Origin: Purshia tridentata
Taxonomy: Eukaryota > Streptophyta > Magnoliopsida > Rosales > Rosaceae
DNA length: 64,000 nucleotides
NCBI GenBank assembly: GCA_003254885.1
Contig: QANT01005716.1
Coordinates: 22,135 to 86,134, forward strand
Direction of reading: 5' to 3'
Shown: piece by piece, positions 47,578 to 64,000 of the stretch
How the letters are laid out: each line of letters starts with the position of its first letter
Numbering within the stretch: the stretch's first letter is position 1
The notes under the pieces: model-generated
The model's database searches: none
Seen by the model: only the letters and a program-made list of their open reading frames with translations
What the model was told of the DNA's origin: nothing
Translations under genes and position numbers: made by a program

Positions 47578-49577
47578 TAAACACAAGAAGACGGCACATA
47601 GCATTCCTCAATAGAACAATACGTCTCGTCCAACTCCATCTGACACATGCATGACATTTATGATATTTTATTTGGCCAATGCTTAGGTCCTCCGTTTGTC
47701 CTTCAAACAAATAAAAGAAAAAAAAATTTCTAACACTGATTTAAGATATTAAATATTATTTTCGTAAAAAATAACTTTTTAATTATAAATTGTCTATATA
47801 TTAGATAATAATTATACAATTAAACGATTTTCAATTTATATGATAGATAAAGACATAAATAAGCATTCAGTTGGACCAAGAGAACTCGCATGCATATTGA
47901 AATTATGAAAATTAAATAACCGGTATCAAAATAAAATTTTCATAAAAATACATGAACAAAAAATATCATTTTATAAAAAATAATTGCGTCACAGTGACTA
48001 TACGGCATAAATTTTCCCGCTAAGAAATAGAGTGAGAAGGAAGGGTTGGTTTTTAGAGATGCGATGGCCGGTGTATAAAATAGTAAAATCTACTCTTCAT
48101 TCTGAAAGCTCTTTTCTACCTATTTTGTTTCATTGGAACCGGAACATCACTGCCTAAACTGTTTCCACTTTTTTTAAGCCAAGCAATTCAGACTTGCCTA
48201 TTGAGAGCATACTTGGGCTTCGTACTACCAAGCTTTGATAGGCCACATGGTCAAACTCTGGTTCTAAATTAAGAACGTTTAAATGCAAATGGAATGGCCA
48301 AAAACCGAATGAATATTTGCTTTCCAAAAATTAATGTACGTCTTTTGTACGCTGGATAGTCACAAAACATAGCAACCAAGCACATATATATATTCACCAG
48401 GTGAGTAGCCTACACGACAAACAACGCCCAACATGACCTTCCTACCAAGCATGCATGCAATGCAATTTCCAACCTGCTACTGCTTTTTGTTTGTATTAAG
48501 ACCTGCATAAAGTCTTTGACAGAAAGGCACAGCTTATAAGCAACTCCACCCAAATAGAACTTATCAAACAGTTTATCAACAAACTCCCAACAATTGATTC
48601 CATCCAAAACAGATATACAAGTGCTCCATGACACAAAACCCCTTACAAGGCTAAAACATATCACCAGTTTCTTCCTCTACATTGAAGCCTTTTAAGCTTA
48701 TGTCCCCACGTCTCACCTTTTCCCATTCACAATTGCATCATGTACCTTTGGACCAACCCTTATCCCTTGCGAGTCACATCAGCATCAATTATATCAAATT
48801 ATATTTCACTGGACAGAAGAAATCCGATAATTGTAGGAATTTCACATGTTTCCAAATATGATGGATTCTGACCACACAATTCTAGCAATCTATACTGTAG
48901 TCTGTATCAGAAGATGATAAAAAATTCTAGCAATATATAATTCCCAAAACAGCTTTTGCCTTTTGTCAGCACACAATGCATGTTGTGAACCTTCTGTAAA
49001 ATCAACACTTGCTATATACATTCATTATGATTTGGATTAACATTTATTCCAGTTCAGTAGACAATCAACATGCCTAAACTCCAGGTATCTGAATATGAGA
49101 TACCATATTCAATCAATTAATGCTAGTAATGGCCATGGTACTAACAATTATAATGACTAATGAGAAAACCAAAATCTGTACAGGAATAATAGCAGCACAT
49201 TATACCACCCCTGTCGAACTGACTCCACTCCTATTTAATCTCAAAACATATGAACAAATGCCTTGATTAAATCTCTCTCTCTCTCTCTATCTCTCTCCCT
49301 CTCTCTCTGACATACACACGCAATGCGTGCACGCAGACAGCACTTAAAACTTTGGTCACAAGTGTCATTATGCACTCTCCACCCATTATTTCCTAGGTTA
49401 GAAAGTGATCGTATAATCCATCCATTTTCTCTTAGGAGAGTCTCCTTTCATCTAGCTGCAGAAATACAATTCTTAGTTACATCTTCAGTATCAGCTGGAA
49501 TTGCGGAATGGAACAACCTAACATAGCAAATAGAGAGCAACAAATTTAAGATTCCAATGCCACATGTTATTATGATC
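47578..49577. other. Spacer and probable 3' region of the COR27/28 gene
   Basis: A minus-strand frame at 48,664-48,410 has no recognised domain. The right part probably carries the 3' untranslated region of the next gene. A CT microsatellite lies at 49,272-49,309. Nothing else is supported. Confidence 0.35.
49272..49309. repeat. CT microsatellite
   Basis: Nearly pure CT repeat with two interruptions. Confidence 0.85.
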
Positions 49578-50966
49578 TTAGGCATAATAAATTGTACACA
49601 TTACCTGATCGTTACTTGAGGCATCAATTATAAGAGTTTTCATCCTCTTAGCATTGCATGAACAAATGGCCTTCTCTCCTTCAGCTACTCCTCCAACAAA
49701 GTTCTGGTCAGATACCTCTGCAAGAATTATAAGATATGATTTTAGAAATTTTTGGCAGCTAGAAGATGTAAATAGAAGGGTTATTTGAGACGCTGTTAGA
49801 GAGCAAGTGGATGACAATGTCTAACAATTCGCAAATTAATTAGGACCTATCAGCCTTGATGGAATAAAACATAACGTTCTTTGCAACACTGAATGATCTC
49901 ATGTACAAAAACGCATGAAAGAAATCCAACCATATTACATGCTTCCATTATTCCCTACCATTTCTTGACAAAATCAATAAAGACAATGTCCGTGCCATCT
50001 AAATCCCAGTAACTCCATCTGTTAACTTGTCTATAAGGTTATCTCTTCTCATTCCCAATCTCTTTAACTTATAAGTAACTCTAGATGACAGAATGGAGGT
50101 GAAGGGGGAGTGGCAGTGCCTAGAACAGAGTTCAAACCTCAAATAAGGAATTCAAGGCTAGATGAATGAAGCAGAATATTTCACTGATCAATTTGAGGCT
50201 TTGAAGCTCTATTTTGTCAAAATCTACATGCATATGAATCAATAGCTGCGAAGCAAATAATCATTACGAGACACAGCTGGACAAAATATTCTAGGACACA
50301 CACCAAAATATAGCTGAGAGCACCTGTGTTGCCGTCAACCATATCCTGATGGCACAAGTGAGATTGACCCACATGAAACTGCTTCGAACCAGTAGCTGGC
50401 CCGTAGGCCATTTCCTCCTTCAAACTTGAATTGACTTCTTCACTGGTGGATGCAGCCAGTTCTTGGACAATGGGAGATTCAACGTGTTTGGGCTTGCAGC
50501 CAGATCTGAAGTGAAGGATCCACGAATTTGTCAGAAGATCACCACAAGATTCATCTCCCTTATTTACTTCTTGTTCAGCTCTCACAAAATTGATTTTCTG
50601 CCAGCAGCCACCACGAAGGACCTTAAACTGCAATAAACAATTAATGAATTAACATATTTATTAATACAATGGAAAAGCCATCGAAGGTAATTGATCAGAT
50701 TCAAACCTGGCCAGAAGGGGCACGAGAATTAAATTGGGGTTGCCTCGATGATTTTGAGTGCCGACCGGTACCACGTGAATCCATGGAATTATACAACTGG
50801 TTAACAAATGATGCTTCCATAGATTTGAGATACAAACTGTGTTTCTCATCTGTCCATTCTGTAAACATAGTTTCTGTTGCCGCCGGAAGACCCTAATATA
50901 AATTACAATATGATCAGAAATCTTTCGAAAACGCTATAAGGACTGCACACAAATGCATTATGCACA

Positions 50967-50998
<32 letters not shown>

Positions 50999-51614
50999 GG
51001 GTGCATGTGTTGGTAAGAACATTTCAGCTTTTTGTACCGAGAAAAAGAACATTTCAGCTTTGTTGCCAGCAAAAAGGAGTTAAAATCGCCACTAGAAAAT
51101 ACAAAGACAGAGTCGTCCAGTCAGTTTCTCAATACAAATCATTTCACACACACTGAGCAGATATTTATTCTATAAAAATTCAAAAAGAAACATTAGCATT
51201 CTATATTCAGATCATTAGTGACCAAATGAGCAACACAACAATAAACACAAAGTTATATTCATAAAGAAACAAAATAAAAATCCATTATAATTATTAATAT
51301 CAATTTTACATTCTCATCATATACAGAAAGCTATTAAATAAGTCAAACTTGGACATAATACACTACCCCTTTTCCAATTTCCATTAGATCCCAATCCAAA
51401 ATGAAAATTATTGATAAACCCAACTATTGTTTGGTTATTTTGGAATAACTATGAAGAATCATGCTATATATTTCTCAACAGCAAGAAAAGAAAAAAGTAA
51501 GGGGTTTTGAAGCAGATAGAGAAGAGAAAGAACCAGGTCCGAAGGAGGGTCCTCCTCTTTAGCAAACTCACTCGGCCTCTCAAAAGTTAACTCTCCTGCC
51601 CTGATGTTCTCCAT
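49578..51614 (-). CDS. COR27: COR27/COR28-type cold-regulated, clock-associated protein
   Basis: Four exons (51,614-51,534, 50,892-50,707, 50,627-50,324, 49,717-49,578) join in phase to 236 residues, close to the Arabidopsis proteins. The start is MENIRAGELT. The family signature is FTEWTDEKHSLYLKSMEASF followed by VNQLYNS; next come FKVLRGGCWQKI and WILHFRSG. The C-terminal block EVSDQNFVGG...EGEK is also typical. The protein has no membrane segment or known enzyme fold. In Arabidopsis COR27 and COR28 are cold-induced, clock-controlled nuclear proteins. They repress PRR5 and TOC1, act with COP1/SPA and HY5 in light signalling, and lower freezing tolerance. The last codons after SSNDQ read GTAATG, so a further small exon after 49,606 cannot be excluded. 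Whether this is COR27 or COR28 is not resolved. Confidence 0.85.
50974..50998. repeat. TA microsatellite
   Basis: TA repeat in intron 1 of the COR27/28-type gene. Confidence 0.9.
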
Positions 51615-51762
51615 AATCACAACAAAACCTGCTCTTAGTCTTTGAGGTTTGAAACAATTCAGATGATCTGAGAAGAAAAGGAAATACGGTGAAATGAAGG
51701 TAAATGAAGGCTTTGGAGGCGGTGATGCGAACAAAAGATCGGTACAGTTGTCACGCCTTTTA

Positions 51763-51768
51763 CACGTG
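51763..51768. promoter_or_regulatory. G-box CACGTG
   Basis: This palindromic G-box lies in the context TACACGTGTC, 149 bp upstream of the COR27/28-type ATG. G-boxes bind bZIP factors such as HY5 and bHLH factors such as PIFs, and both kinds regulate COR27/28 in Arabidopsis. A related CCACGTCA lies at 51,787-51,794. Confidence 0.65.
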
Positions 51769-51827
51769 TCATGAGGTCAGGCGTCGCCACGTCAGTTCCG
51801 GGTTTGATAGGCCTTGTGCCGATACCC

Positions 51828-51856
51828 AGATATTTATTGGAGCCTCCAAAATATCT
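51828..51856. promoter_or_regulatory. Evening element and evening-element-like site
   Basis: AAAATATCT at 51,848-51,856 is an exact evening element (plus strand). AGATATTT at 51,828-51,835 is the complement of the evening-element-like AAATATCT. They lie 214-242 bp upstream of the ATG. CCA1/LHY-type factors bind these and set the evening phase and cold response of Arabidopsis COR27/28, so the sites support the gene assignment. Confidence 0.75.
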
Positions 51857-51874
51857 ACTTTAATGCTTTGGGAT

Positions 51875-51882
51875 TACGTGGC
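51875..51882. promoter_or_regulatory. ABRE-like TACGTGGC
   Basis: This ACGT-core site lies 20 bp beyond the evening element. It is a typical ABA/cold-responsive bZIP binding sequence; its function here is inferred from its place. Confidence 0.5.
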
Positions 51883-52052
51883 ACCGTGCTTTTTAACCGT
51901 CACCCGGCAACTTCTCTGCGCGCGCTCTTTAACACTCTGGATGGGTCGGTTGTGGGTCCGGGCTCCAATCCAATCCCTTTCGGACCATTTTCCACTTAGA
52001 TACTTCTTCCTTCTAAATTCAGTTTGGAGACAAAGTAATTTAATAATAAGGC

Positions 52053-52334
52053 TATTTTGCATTTACATAGACTTTAAATTTTGTGCGGAAATACCATACA
52101 TAAAAATTCTTTTGACCAATTAACACTCATACTCTGCAAATAATACTCGTTACATTCATATTTTTTAAAACTTGGCACAAATGATACTAATGTATCACCT
52201 GCCATTACATTTTATCAAATAATGTAATGGCAAATTTTATATTAGCACCATTTACTAAGTATGGATTATAATTAGTCAAACTTTTTTATAAATAATATTT
52301 GTGTACATAGTATAAAATTTGGGCGGTAAATATG
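52053..52334. mobile_element. Small foldback element (MITE), family A, copy 2
   Basis: The element shares TATTTTGC...TTTACAT at the left, CTCTGCAAATAATACTCGTT inside and GGCGGTAAATATG at the right with the copy at 34,003. Its centre has a perfect 11-bp stem (GCCATTACATT ... AATGTAATGGC, 52,201-52,231). Confidence 0.6.
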
Positions 52335-54120
52335 TCAGAAAAGTTTAATAATAATTTAAAACAAAGAATTTAAAAATAAGTATCTGAAATTCTGGGGTCC
52401 TATCAATTAAAAATTTTAAATGTAGACGAAGAAAAGGACGTGTAGATAAGATATGTTGTCACTTTATTAATGATATTTCTGCAGATATTTAAAATTGATT
52501 TTATTACATGGACGTGGAAAACGGTGAAGATAACATATAAAGTAATTATAAGCAAAACAAAATACAATGACAGAACCAGAGGAATTGAAAGATATTAGAG
52601 ATTAGATTGGCTAAGAAAAATATCTAGGATGGGACCACATAAAAATTGAGCTGCAATGTTGATCATAGAAAGAAAATTATATCGGAATAATTCGGCGAGT
52701 CAGAGTCAGACGGCTGTACTTGGTACAATGAATAATGAATATCTATCCTAGTCCTGCATTGTATGATTAATTATTCAATGAAATCATCATCACAAATCTC
52801 CAAATCAAGGACCAAAATTTCAAATTTGGGCGAAATTTTCTGTTTTCTCAGGTATGAAAATTTTAACACATATTTTCAATAAAATTTTAATTATTTCGTT
52901 GAAATTTTGTGAAATTTCGAGCAAGAGAAACAGAGAGGGGAGAGGGACAGCATGCGAGAAAGAAGGAGGAAAAAAAAAGGAAAAGGAAAAAGATAGAGAA
53001 TTAATGGTCCCAACAACTTGCCTCCTTACAAAAAATAAGTGTGAGAGACGACATTTGATGATTTTGAAAAAGTAAACCAAAATTTTCACGAAATCAAAAT
53101 TTTATTCCTTAATCACAATCAATAGCAAATTGAAATTTAGATAAAACTTTCATGAAACCAAAATTTTATTCCTTGATCACAATCAAAAGCAAATTGACCA
53201 GTGTGCCGTCCACAAGCACAAGGGGATGCAGTTGGAAAACCAATAATAAACACGCTAAGAGTCAAATTATTGATATTTTTGGTAATAATGTCTCAAACGG
53301 TGTCGTTTAGTATTTAACATTTAACAGGTATTATTTTGAGATTTATAATTAAATAAAATATAAAATGAGATACTTTGAATATAAATATCATATCCACACG
53401 GAAAAGATAGGCAGAGAATTTTGACTTTGATACCTCTCATTTTTTTGTCACAATTTGTTTTTTTCAAAAAAAATTTGCATAGGATTTGCGAGTAAAGGTA
53501 ATTGATACCCTAAGCCTACATAAAAGTAGGCTAAGTAATGGGCAGTGAACAAATGGATAAGTCATGGGGGTGCCCCAGTGATTACTGATTAGTTCATTTT
53601 TCGGTTTCATACAATTTGTAAATAAAAAATATGCTTCTTTTTTTTTTTTGGTAGAAACAAATAAGCTATTATTGATATCATATCCAAATTGCCAAAGCAT
53701 TATTCATACAGCTTGTTAATGTAATAAAATTTTCAAGTATGAATTCAGTTTGGTAGACAAAACTTCATTGATTGATTCTTTGGTATCATTGATGTACAAG
53801 AAAATTTGTACCAAAAATAAACTTATCTTAGTTCCAGAGAGGGATAGATATGTTAAAACAGAAGCCGCAGAAAAATATTGGTAATGTTGAGCCTAAGAAT
53901 TGTTGCCTTTACAGTAGTAGTTAAACATGAAGGCGTACTTGGAGAAAGTAACAAAAGAATAGCCGCCAAGATCATTATCAACTTTGAGCTGAAATATTTA
54001 TTCATGTCTTCATGCATACAGCAAATCCTGCCAAATCTGATCTTGTATAATAACAAAGGCTTCGATCTGTTGACGAATATGTGCATGAAGAAAATAATAA
54101 TACTTGCTCCAATATATAAC
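52335..54120. other. Gene-free spacer between the kinase and COR27/28-type genes
   Basis: The spacer is AT-rich. Plus-strand frames at 52,854-53,075 and 53,878-54,213 have no recognised domain; the second overlaps the kinase's last exons antisense and is not a gene. An internal repeat (AAATTTTATTCCTT at 53,097 and 53,160) is present. Confidence 0.4.
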
Positions 54121-58525
<4,405 letters not shown>

Positions 58526-58703
58526 TTCAGAAAGTCGGATGAAATCAATTACAAAGACGGATCAAAAACTCGATCCGGGAAGCATTTCAGCGGTGGGAAA
58601 AAGAAGCTTCGAGTGCAGGAATTCGTGGAGAGATCTGGCGAGAACAAACTGTTTGAGAAAATGACAGAGTGGGAGTGCAGAGGAGTATGAACTGGCATAT
58701 GCG

Positions 58704-58715
58704 TATATTTATAGT
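58704..58715 (-). promoter_or_regulatory. TATA box of the NDR-type kinase gene
   Basis: On the minus strand ACTATAAATATA lies about 180 bp upstream of the ATG, leaving room for a leader. Confidence 0.5.
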
Positions 58716-59910
58716 ATTTATATGCGTGCCTGAAGAGGCTGTCCTAAAATATTATCTGTTTGTTTTTGTTTTTGGCTTTCTCGGGAATTGAGTGCAATCG
58801 ACGCCATCGTTTTGCTCGCATGAACTGGAATCTTGGAGGCAAGTTTTTGTATCATTATTATATTCATTTCTGACTTTTTACGGAGAGAGGAGAGAGAGGA
58901 AGAAAAGGTTAGTGAGTCTATTGGCGACTGGCTAACCCAGTCGATGGTGTCGGCGGAGATCATACAATTGCCAATTTGACAAGTATAGCTCAATGGCTGT
59001 GCGTGAGAGTTACGATTGTGGTTGTTGGGAGTTTTCAGTGGAGAGTGTATGATACGCGCTTGGGGAGGGAGGTGGGGATTGGTTGTTTTGACAGGGGAAA
59101 GAAAGTGTCATACTTTCATGCTAGTTTGTGCTGGTCTGAGATTGGATCAGACGACCCGTGGTTTCCCGGGTCAAGATTCAAGGTTCAAGCGGTTGTTGAA
59201 ACGTGAAATGAGTGATTGGAATGCGGGTGAGTCTGATTGACCGATCATGACCGTTTATCGTGATTGGAATGTTGAAATTTACATCATTACCGTGTTAAAC
59301 ATTTTATCATCATGATTATAGATCTTTTAGAGCACTCAAATCAACTTTTTAGTGCTACGTTCAATTCATCTTTTTCCTCTTCAAAGTGCATGCAATTCTC
59401 CCATTTCATATGTGCCGAGTAATTAACAGTAAGTTTGGATATCTGAAATCCAAATGAAAATGCATCAAAATGTGAAGGAATTAGATCTTAAATCTTGGAT
59501 CTAGAAGTATTACTTAGGAAACACTTGGTAATACTTGGTTTGGTTCTCTAAGGAAAGACTTCATAGTAAAGAAACACATCAAAATGTGTCAATAAACATT
59601 TCTTAAGGAAACACTTATGGTTTTCTTAAAGTGCTTTCATAACTCAAAAATGTTTTTAACTTTTTTTTTCTCAAACGTAAATAAAAATGTTTTTAACTAT
59701 TTGAAAAAACACTTTAATCATTTTAAAAACATTGCCAAATAAAGCCTAAGTCATTACAGTGGCATTGCTTCTTCTCTAAATTACAAGTTTAGACCATACA
59801 ATCAATTTCTAATATACAAGATTTCTTTTTATAAACTTCTAAGTATACAAGTTAATTTATTTTTCTTTATAATTTGTCAGGGAAGAATCACAATCAATTG
59901 TACACTAATT
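58716..59910. other. Spacer between the GLR and NDR genes
   Basis: No gene is seen; plus-strand frames around 58,976-59,240 have no motif. The part at 59,560-59,755 has the look of a small terminal-repeat element, ending ACATTGCCAAATAAAGCCT, related to the element at 42,553-42,855. Confidence 0.4.
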
Positions 59911-62900
59911 TCAGTGTGGCATGATAATTACTAATTCAGTACCTAAGGAACCATGCTCTTTGTCATCAAGCTTTTCCCCTTGGTTGTTTGTTTTCAAGAT
60001 GGAGCTTGTGGAGCAATTGTTCTTAGATTTTCTGTACGTCTGGGCCCAGTACATAAAACACCATCTCCAGATTCTTGTGTTAATCAATATTGCTATTATG
60101 CAGCTCAAGTTCTGCAGATGCCTACCAGCTATACGTACACTTGTAACTAAAACTGAAAGTCCACAAAGGAAACCCGAAATAAGAAACAGACCAGAGAAAG
60201 GCTCGTGACCTATTGGACCATCGTTTAAGTGGATTGGAGAGCAGTTATAGGAGGAGAGCATTTGTTTCTGTAATTGCTCCACTTGTCCCCTCTCAGTTAC
60301 CTCTAGGATTGCCTTTGAGATGTCAATGGTCAGAGCAGACCCCTTTGGAAAAACCTGAAGCATAATGAAAAACGAGATATGTTATGTTGACAGATTGTGA
60401 ATCTAAATCGTAAGTGAATGGTAAGTAAAAAGAGAAGAGGAACCCACGAATCCAAAACCGCTGGGCATGTATGTGGGTCCTGCTTTGATATAGCCCTTGC
60501 AGTATTTTGCGAGGAAGACTTTGGCATGGGGACCTACAAAGAAAGCTGCTTTAATCTCTTGTATCTCAAAGGCCTTTGGGTAGTCACTTATGGAGGCAAT
60601 ACTCTTGATGTTTTCTGGTCTAAACTTTAGAACATCGATCAAGTATCTCTTAATGAAAGAGTTGCCATTATACCCAACAGTTGCATTTTCTTTCTTGAGT
60701 GTTTCAAAATCAGACACAGATGGTTGGACTCGAGAGATGGTCATCATTGAGGTAAGGCTTGCTGTGAAAGTGGCTGTTACAACTAGAATCACTACTAACC
60801 ATGGAGCCAGCACCAACCGAGCCCAATTGCTCTGAACTCGTTCTCCTGCATGTTGTAGACATGTAGGAAATTACATTAGGCTGTATGTCATAGAGAAAAA
60901 ACTCGTGTATAAATTTTGTGAGTGAGATTGTGTACAACTATAGTACGCAAGAATGGACACTGACTGTGAGGGTACTTACTCTGCGCAAAGAATATGATGG
61001 TGACAGAGAACCAAAGCATTTCCCCAATACCCTTTAATTCAAGGTTGTTTCCATATTCATTTTCAAGTAACCATACCACAAAGCATACAGAAAGGTGCGT
61101 GACAATCATGAGAAACCACATTCTTTTGGTGAAGGCCTTCATGAACATCCATTTTTCCTTCAGCTTATCTGGCTTCACAGTGACTACCATCTCAACTGCT
61201 GAGTGAATATATGGCTGTGAGAACTCAACGAAAGGAAACCTATCAGCTATGATGGAAATATCACCAACAGCTGCATCAAACCCCTGTGTTACATAGAGTA
61301 AAATGGTCATGATCAGTGTCTATAGAGCCCTACACTAACACCAATACACAAAGCCAAAAGTTGGGTATGTGTCAAAGACAGTTCATGTTGCAAATGGTGG
61401 TCATTTTAGAATTTAGCCCCCAAAAGATTCTCTACCTTGTTGTAGACCTGTTTCACCATTTCATCGTATGAACCATTGAAAGGAACAAAGACATGAGGCA
61501 ACTGATAAGGTAGGTGTTCGACAGCTGCTTTGAACACATCAATTGAAAATCCTGAGATGCGTGTCTCGTTCCGGTTTGAGTCATAGCTTACTCTCACAAA
61601 CTGATTGAAGGCAGCCCCAGCAGGAATCCCTATCTTTAAGGGTCTCTCCACATCAGCTGGAGTCCACCCTTTTGGTGCAGCTTGTAAGCCACCTGGCCAA
61701 TATATTGTACCCAAAACTTCAATATTCCTCTCTTTCATGTCACTGTGTTTGATCAAGTTCTCTGAGAAACCGTAACTGGGTGACCAGAATGCTATCTCTC
61801 TGTAGCTTTTGCCAACCACATTAATGATTTGAAATGTCGGTTGTTGTGATAGCATGCCATTCTTGAATTTCATCATGCCACTTAGACCTTGGAAAGCGGT
61901 GGACAAAATTTTTTGAGACAATGCTGTGGAGTTAACATTTTCTTGCTGCAATCTTTTCATGGCTCGAGCAATGGCCCAAATTGCATCATAAGCTCGAAGT
62001 GCAAAGATACTAGGACTTGAATTCTCTTCTTCTTCAGGGTATTGTAGTCCATATATTCGGCGAAATCTGGTTTTGTAATCTCTGAAGGTCTTGGTCGTTT
62101 CTATGAAGTTGGTTTTAATACCAATAACACCTTGCATGTTGTACGGAACTGAAGAATCAACCGAATCAAGAAGGCTTGAAACCTCATCTGTGACAATCCA
62201 GACATGGCCTTTGTCCATCATGCCCATTTGCTTTGCCTTTTCAAAGAGAAGGACAGCTGACTGTAAAGAGAAGTGCAGGACTATGAAGACCCTGTTGCTC
62301 TTTCTCCTCAACTTGTTAAGTTCTTCTTCAACAAAGGCATCCGGGTCAGATAGAGAAGACAGAGGTGGAAAAGCTTGGTGGTGATCAATCTGTGAGTTGA
62401 CCAATCTAAGTGAATCAGAGAGAAGAGTTATGACCCCAGAATTGGAGGAAAAGCGATTGTTGTGCTCGTAAATTGCAGTCACCTTTCGCCAATTGAAATG
62501 ACCAACTAATGCTGCAATGCATTGCATATGGAAGACTATGTCATTGGCTATTTGGATGAAACTTGACCACTGAAGTGAAGCTGATGGTGGGCTAATGGCA
62601 GTGGGAATAAGAGACATGATGGGGAAATTCTTGGTGGTATTATCAATCTCAGAGACTAGAGCTGCTTGCTGCAGGGTCAGTGTTCCAATGATGGCTACAA
62701 CTTGCTTGCTATTGAGGAGATTGATTGCTGCAAAACAAAAATATACGCCTCAAACTTAGACGAAAAAATCGTATATAACCATTGTATAAAAAATCGTATA
62801 TAACCATTGTATACACATTTTCTTTCACATTAAATCTCTAACATATGTATATGACAATTTTTGTAAGATAGAAGTTATACACACGGTTTTATGCAAGAAT

Positions 62901-63290
62901 TTCTCGTACTAAACCCAAGTAACTAAATTTTGCTGACATGGGCATGCAAATTTGAGAGTACTAAACTAGTAATGCTTATATCTGTTTTTGACAGACTGAG
63001 TCACTGAGAGGTTAGAAATATAATACTCTACCAGCAGCATTTGCTCGAGCTGAATTCCCTTGCGAATCTTGTAGGTGTAAATCGAGTCTAAGGCAGGTTG
63101 AGTGGTAAAGATCTTGGATAGCCATATCCATGGCTATTTTTTGTTCCTTACCCAGACGAGAGCTGTAATCAGTAACAGCACCTATTCTTGCAGTTATCGG
63201 TTGGTTTATTTGACATTTGTCCCCATTTCCATAGGCCTTGGCTAAACTACCCACCAGCAACAGCAAAACCAAGGAGATACCAGAACACAT
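59911..63290 (-). CDS. GLR2: Glutamate receptor-like channel, clade II-like (GLR2 type)
   Basis: Five exons (63,290-63,032, 62,727-61,436, 61,283-60,980, 60,845-60,448, 60,354-59,911) join in phase to 898 residues, the usual length. A signal peptide ([17 protein letters not shown]) is followed by the extracellular ANF-receptor-like domain ([47 protein letters not shown]). S1 of the ligand-binding domain starts near PLKIGIPAG and includes [12 protein letters not shown] and [21 protein letters not shown]. Then come M1 ([20 protein letters not shown]), the pore segment ([15 protein letters not shown]) and M3 ([20 protein letters not shown]). S2 ([25 protein letters not shown]) and M4 ([19 protein letters not shown]) complete the channel. 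Plant GLRs are amino-acid-gated cation channels in the plasma membrane or endomembranes. No stop or shift was found. Confidence 0.95.
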
Positions 63291-64000
63291 TTTTTTTCCT
63301 TCTTGATATTCCTTATGAGAATATTAAGAATAGAATCATGGATTTTATTGAGACCATGATGAGTGACTTGACATGTGATAAGAGAGAGTGAAAGAAAAAG
63401 TCAAGGCCATGTTAGTTAATTGATCACATTAATTAATCATTTGCCATAGTAATTAATATAATGAGTAGTTAACTTAAGCCCTGATGAGTGACTTGACTTC
63501 TAATAAGAGGAAGAGTGAAAGAAACATTCCAAGGCCATGTTAATTTATCATTTGCCATAGTAAATAATATAAAAGTTAAATGTTTCATTAGTCTACTTAC
63601 TTTCACGTTTTTTCCAAATTGGTCTAAGATTTTTTTTTGTACCAAATTCATCCATTTTCTTTTCGACGTGTATCAAATTAGTTCATTCTGTTAATTTTGT
63701 TATAAACTCTATTAAAATGAAGGATATAATTGTCTTTTCATATTAAATCAATTTTTAATGCTAATAAATATGCAATTTTGTTTTTTTCTTTGTTTTTTTA
63801 TTCTAATTTATTTCCAATAATTATATTAAAAACAACAAAAAAACTGCCCCCTACCCTTGTGTACATCGATCACCAACCAATCGTCGCAATTTTTTTCCTT
63901 TCTTCTTCTTTATGTTTGATCTACAACTCTTACATTCTCATTTTTCTCGCACCTTCTCATTTTATATTTCTTTTTTTTTACCAAACATTTTATATTTTTT
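63291..64000. other. GLR 5' flank
   Basis: No gene is seen. Two similar segments (63,345-63,420 and 63,485-63,545) repeat the words GATGAGTGACTTGAC, AATAAGAG-like and CAAGGCCATGTTA, so the promoter region holds a worn tandem duplication of about 135 bp. Confidence 0.45.

Overview
The window is nuclear DNA from a flowering plant, most likely a eudicot. The genes have many introns with GT..AG borders. Their products are plant-specific: an ABA 8'-hydroxylase-type P450, a COR27/COR28-type cold and clock protein, an NDR-type AGC kinase and a clade II-like glutamate receptor. The transposon complement (Mutator-like, CACTA, LTR, small foldback elements) is also plant-like. The genus cannot be settled from what is here.

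Layout. 1-17,191 is dominated by Mutator-like (MULE) material. A decayed MURA transposase gene lies at 5,141-7,225, and a large multi-exon DUF1985/Ulp1-protease gene at 11,866-16,005, both on the minus strand. Small Cys-rich or coiled-coil reading frames of the same orientation sit further left. The non-coding parts carry short non-autonomous MULE copies and a striking set of foldback units packed with GGACA/TGTCC motifs. About 18.6-21.9 kb holds a broken CACTA transposase. About 22-33.6 kb is gene-free: LTR-like repeats, a long pyrimidine tract, AT-rich filler, a tRNA-Met-type primer binding site and a foldback element.

34.2-63.3 kb is the genic part, and all five genes are on the minus strand. 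In order they are: the first four exons of a CYP707A-type gene, cut off before the haem-binding half; an intact COQ10 gene with a probable GC-AG intron; a COR27/COR28 homologue with an evening element and a G-box upstream; an intact 12-exon NDR kinase; and an intact 5-exon GLR. These genes are neighbours, not a pathway. The spacers between them carry small inverted-repeat elements.

The most interesting lead is the left end. It has a MULE with a DUF1985/Ulp1 accessory gene, a 314-bp duplication that copies one Ulp1 exon, stop codons of the kind left by C-to-T decay, and arrays of one short motif in inverted symmetry. Exon borders were read by eye from splice signals, phase and family resemblance; no alignment or search was run.
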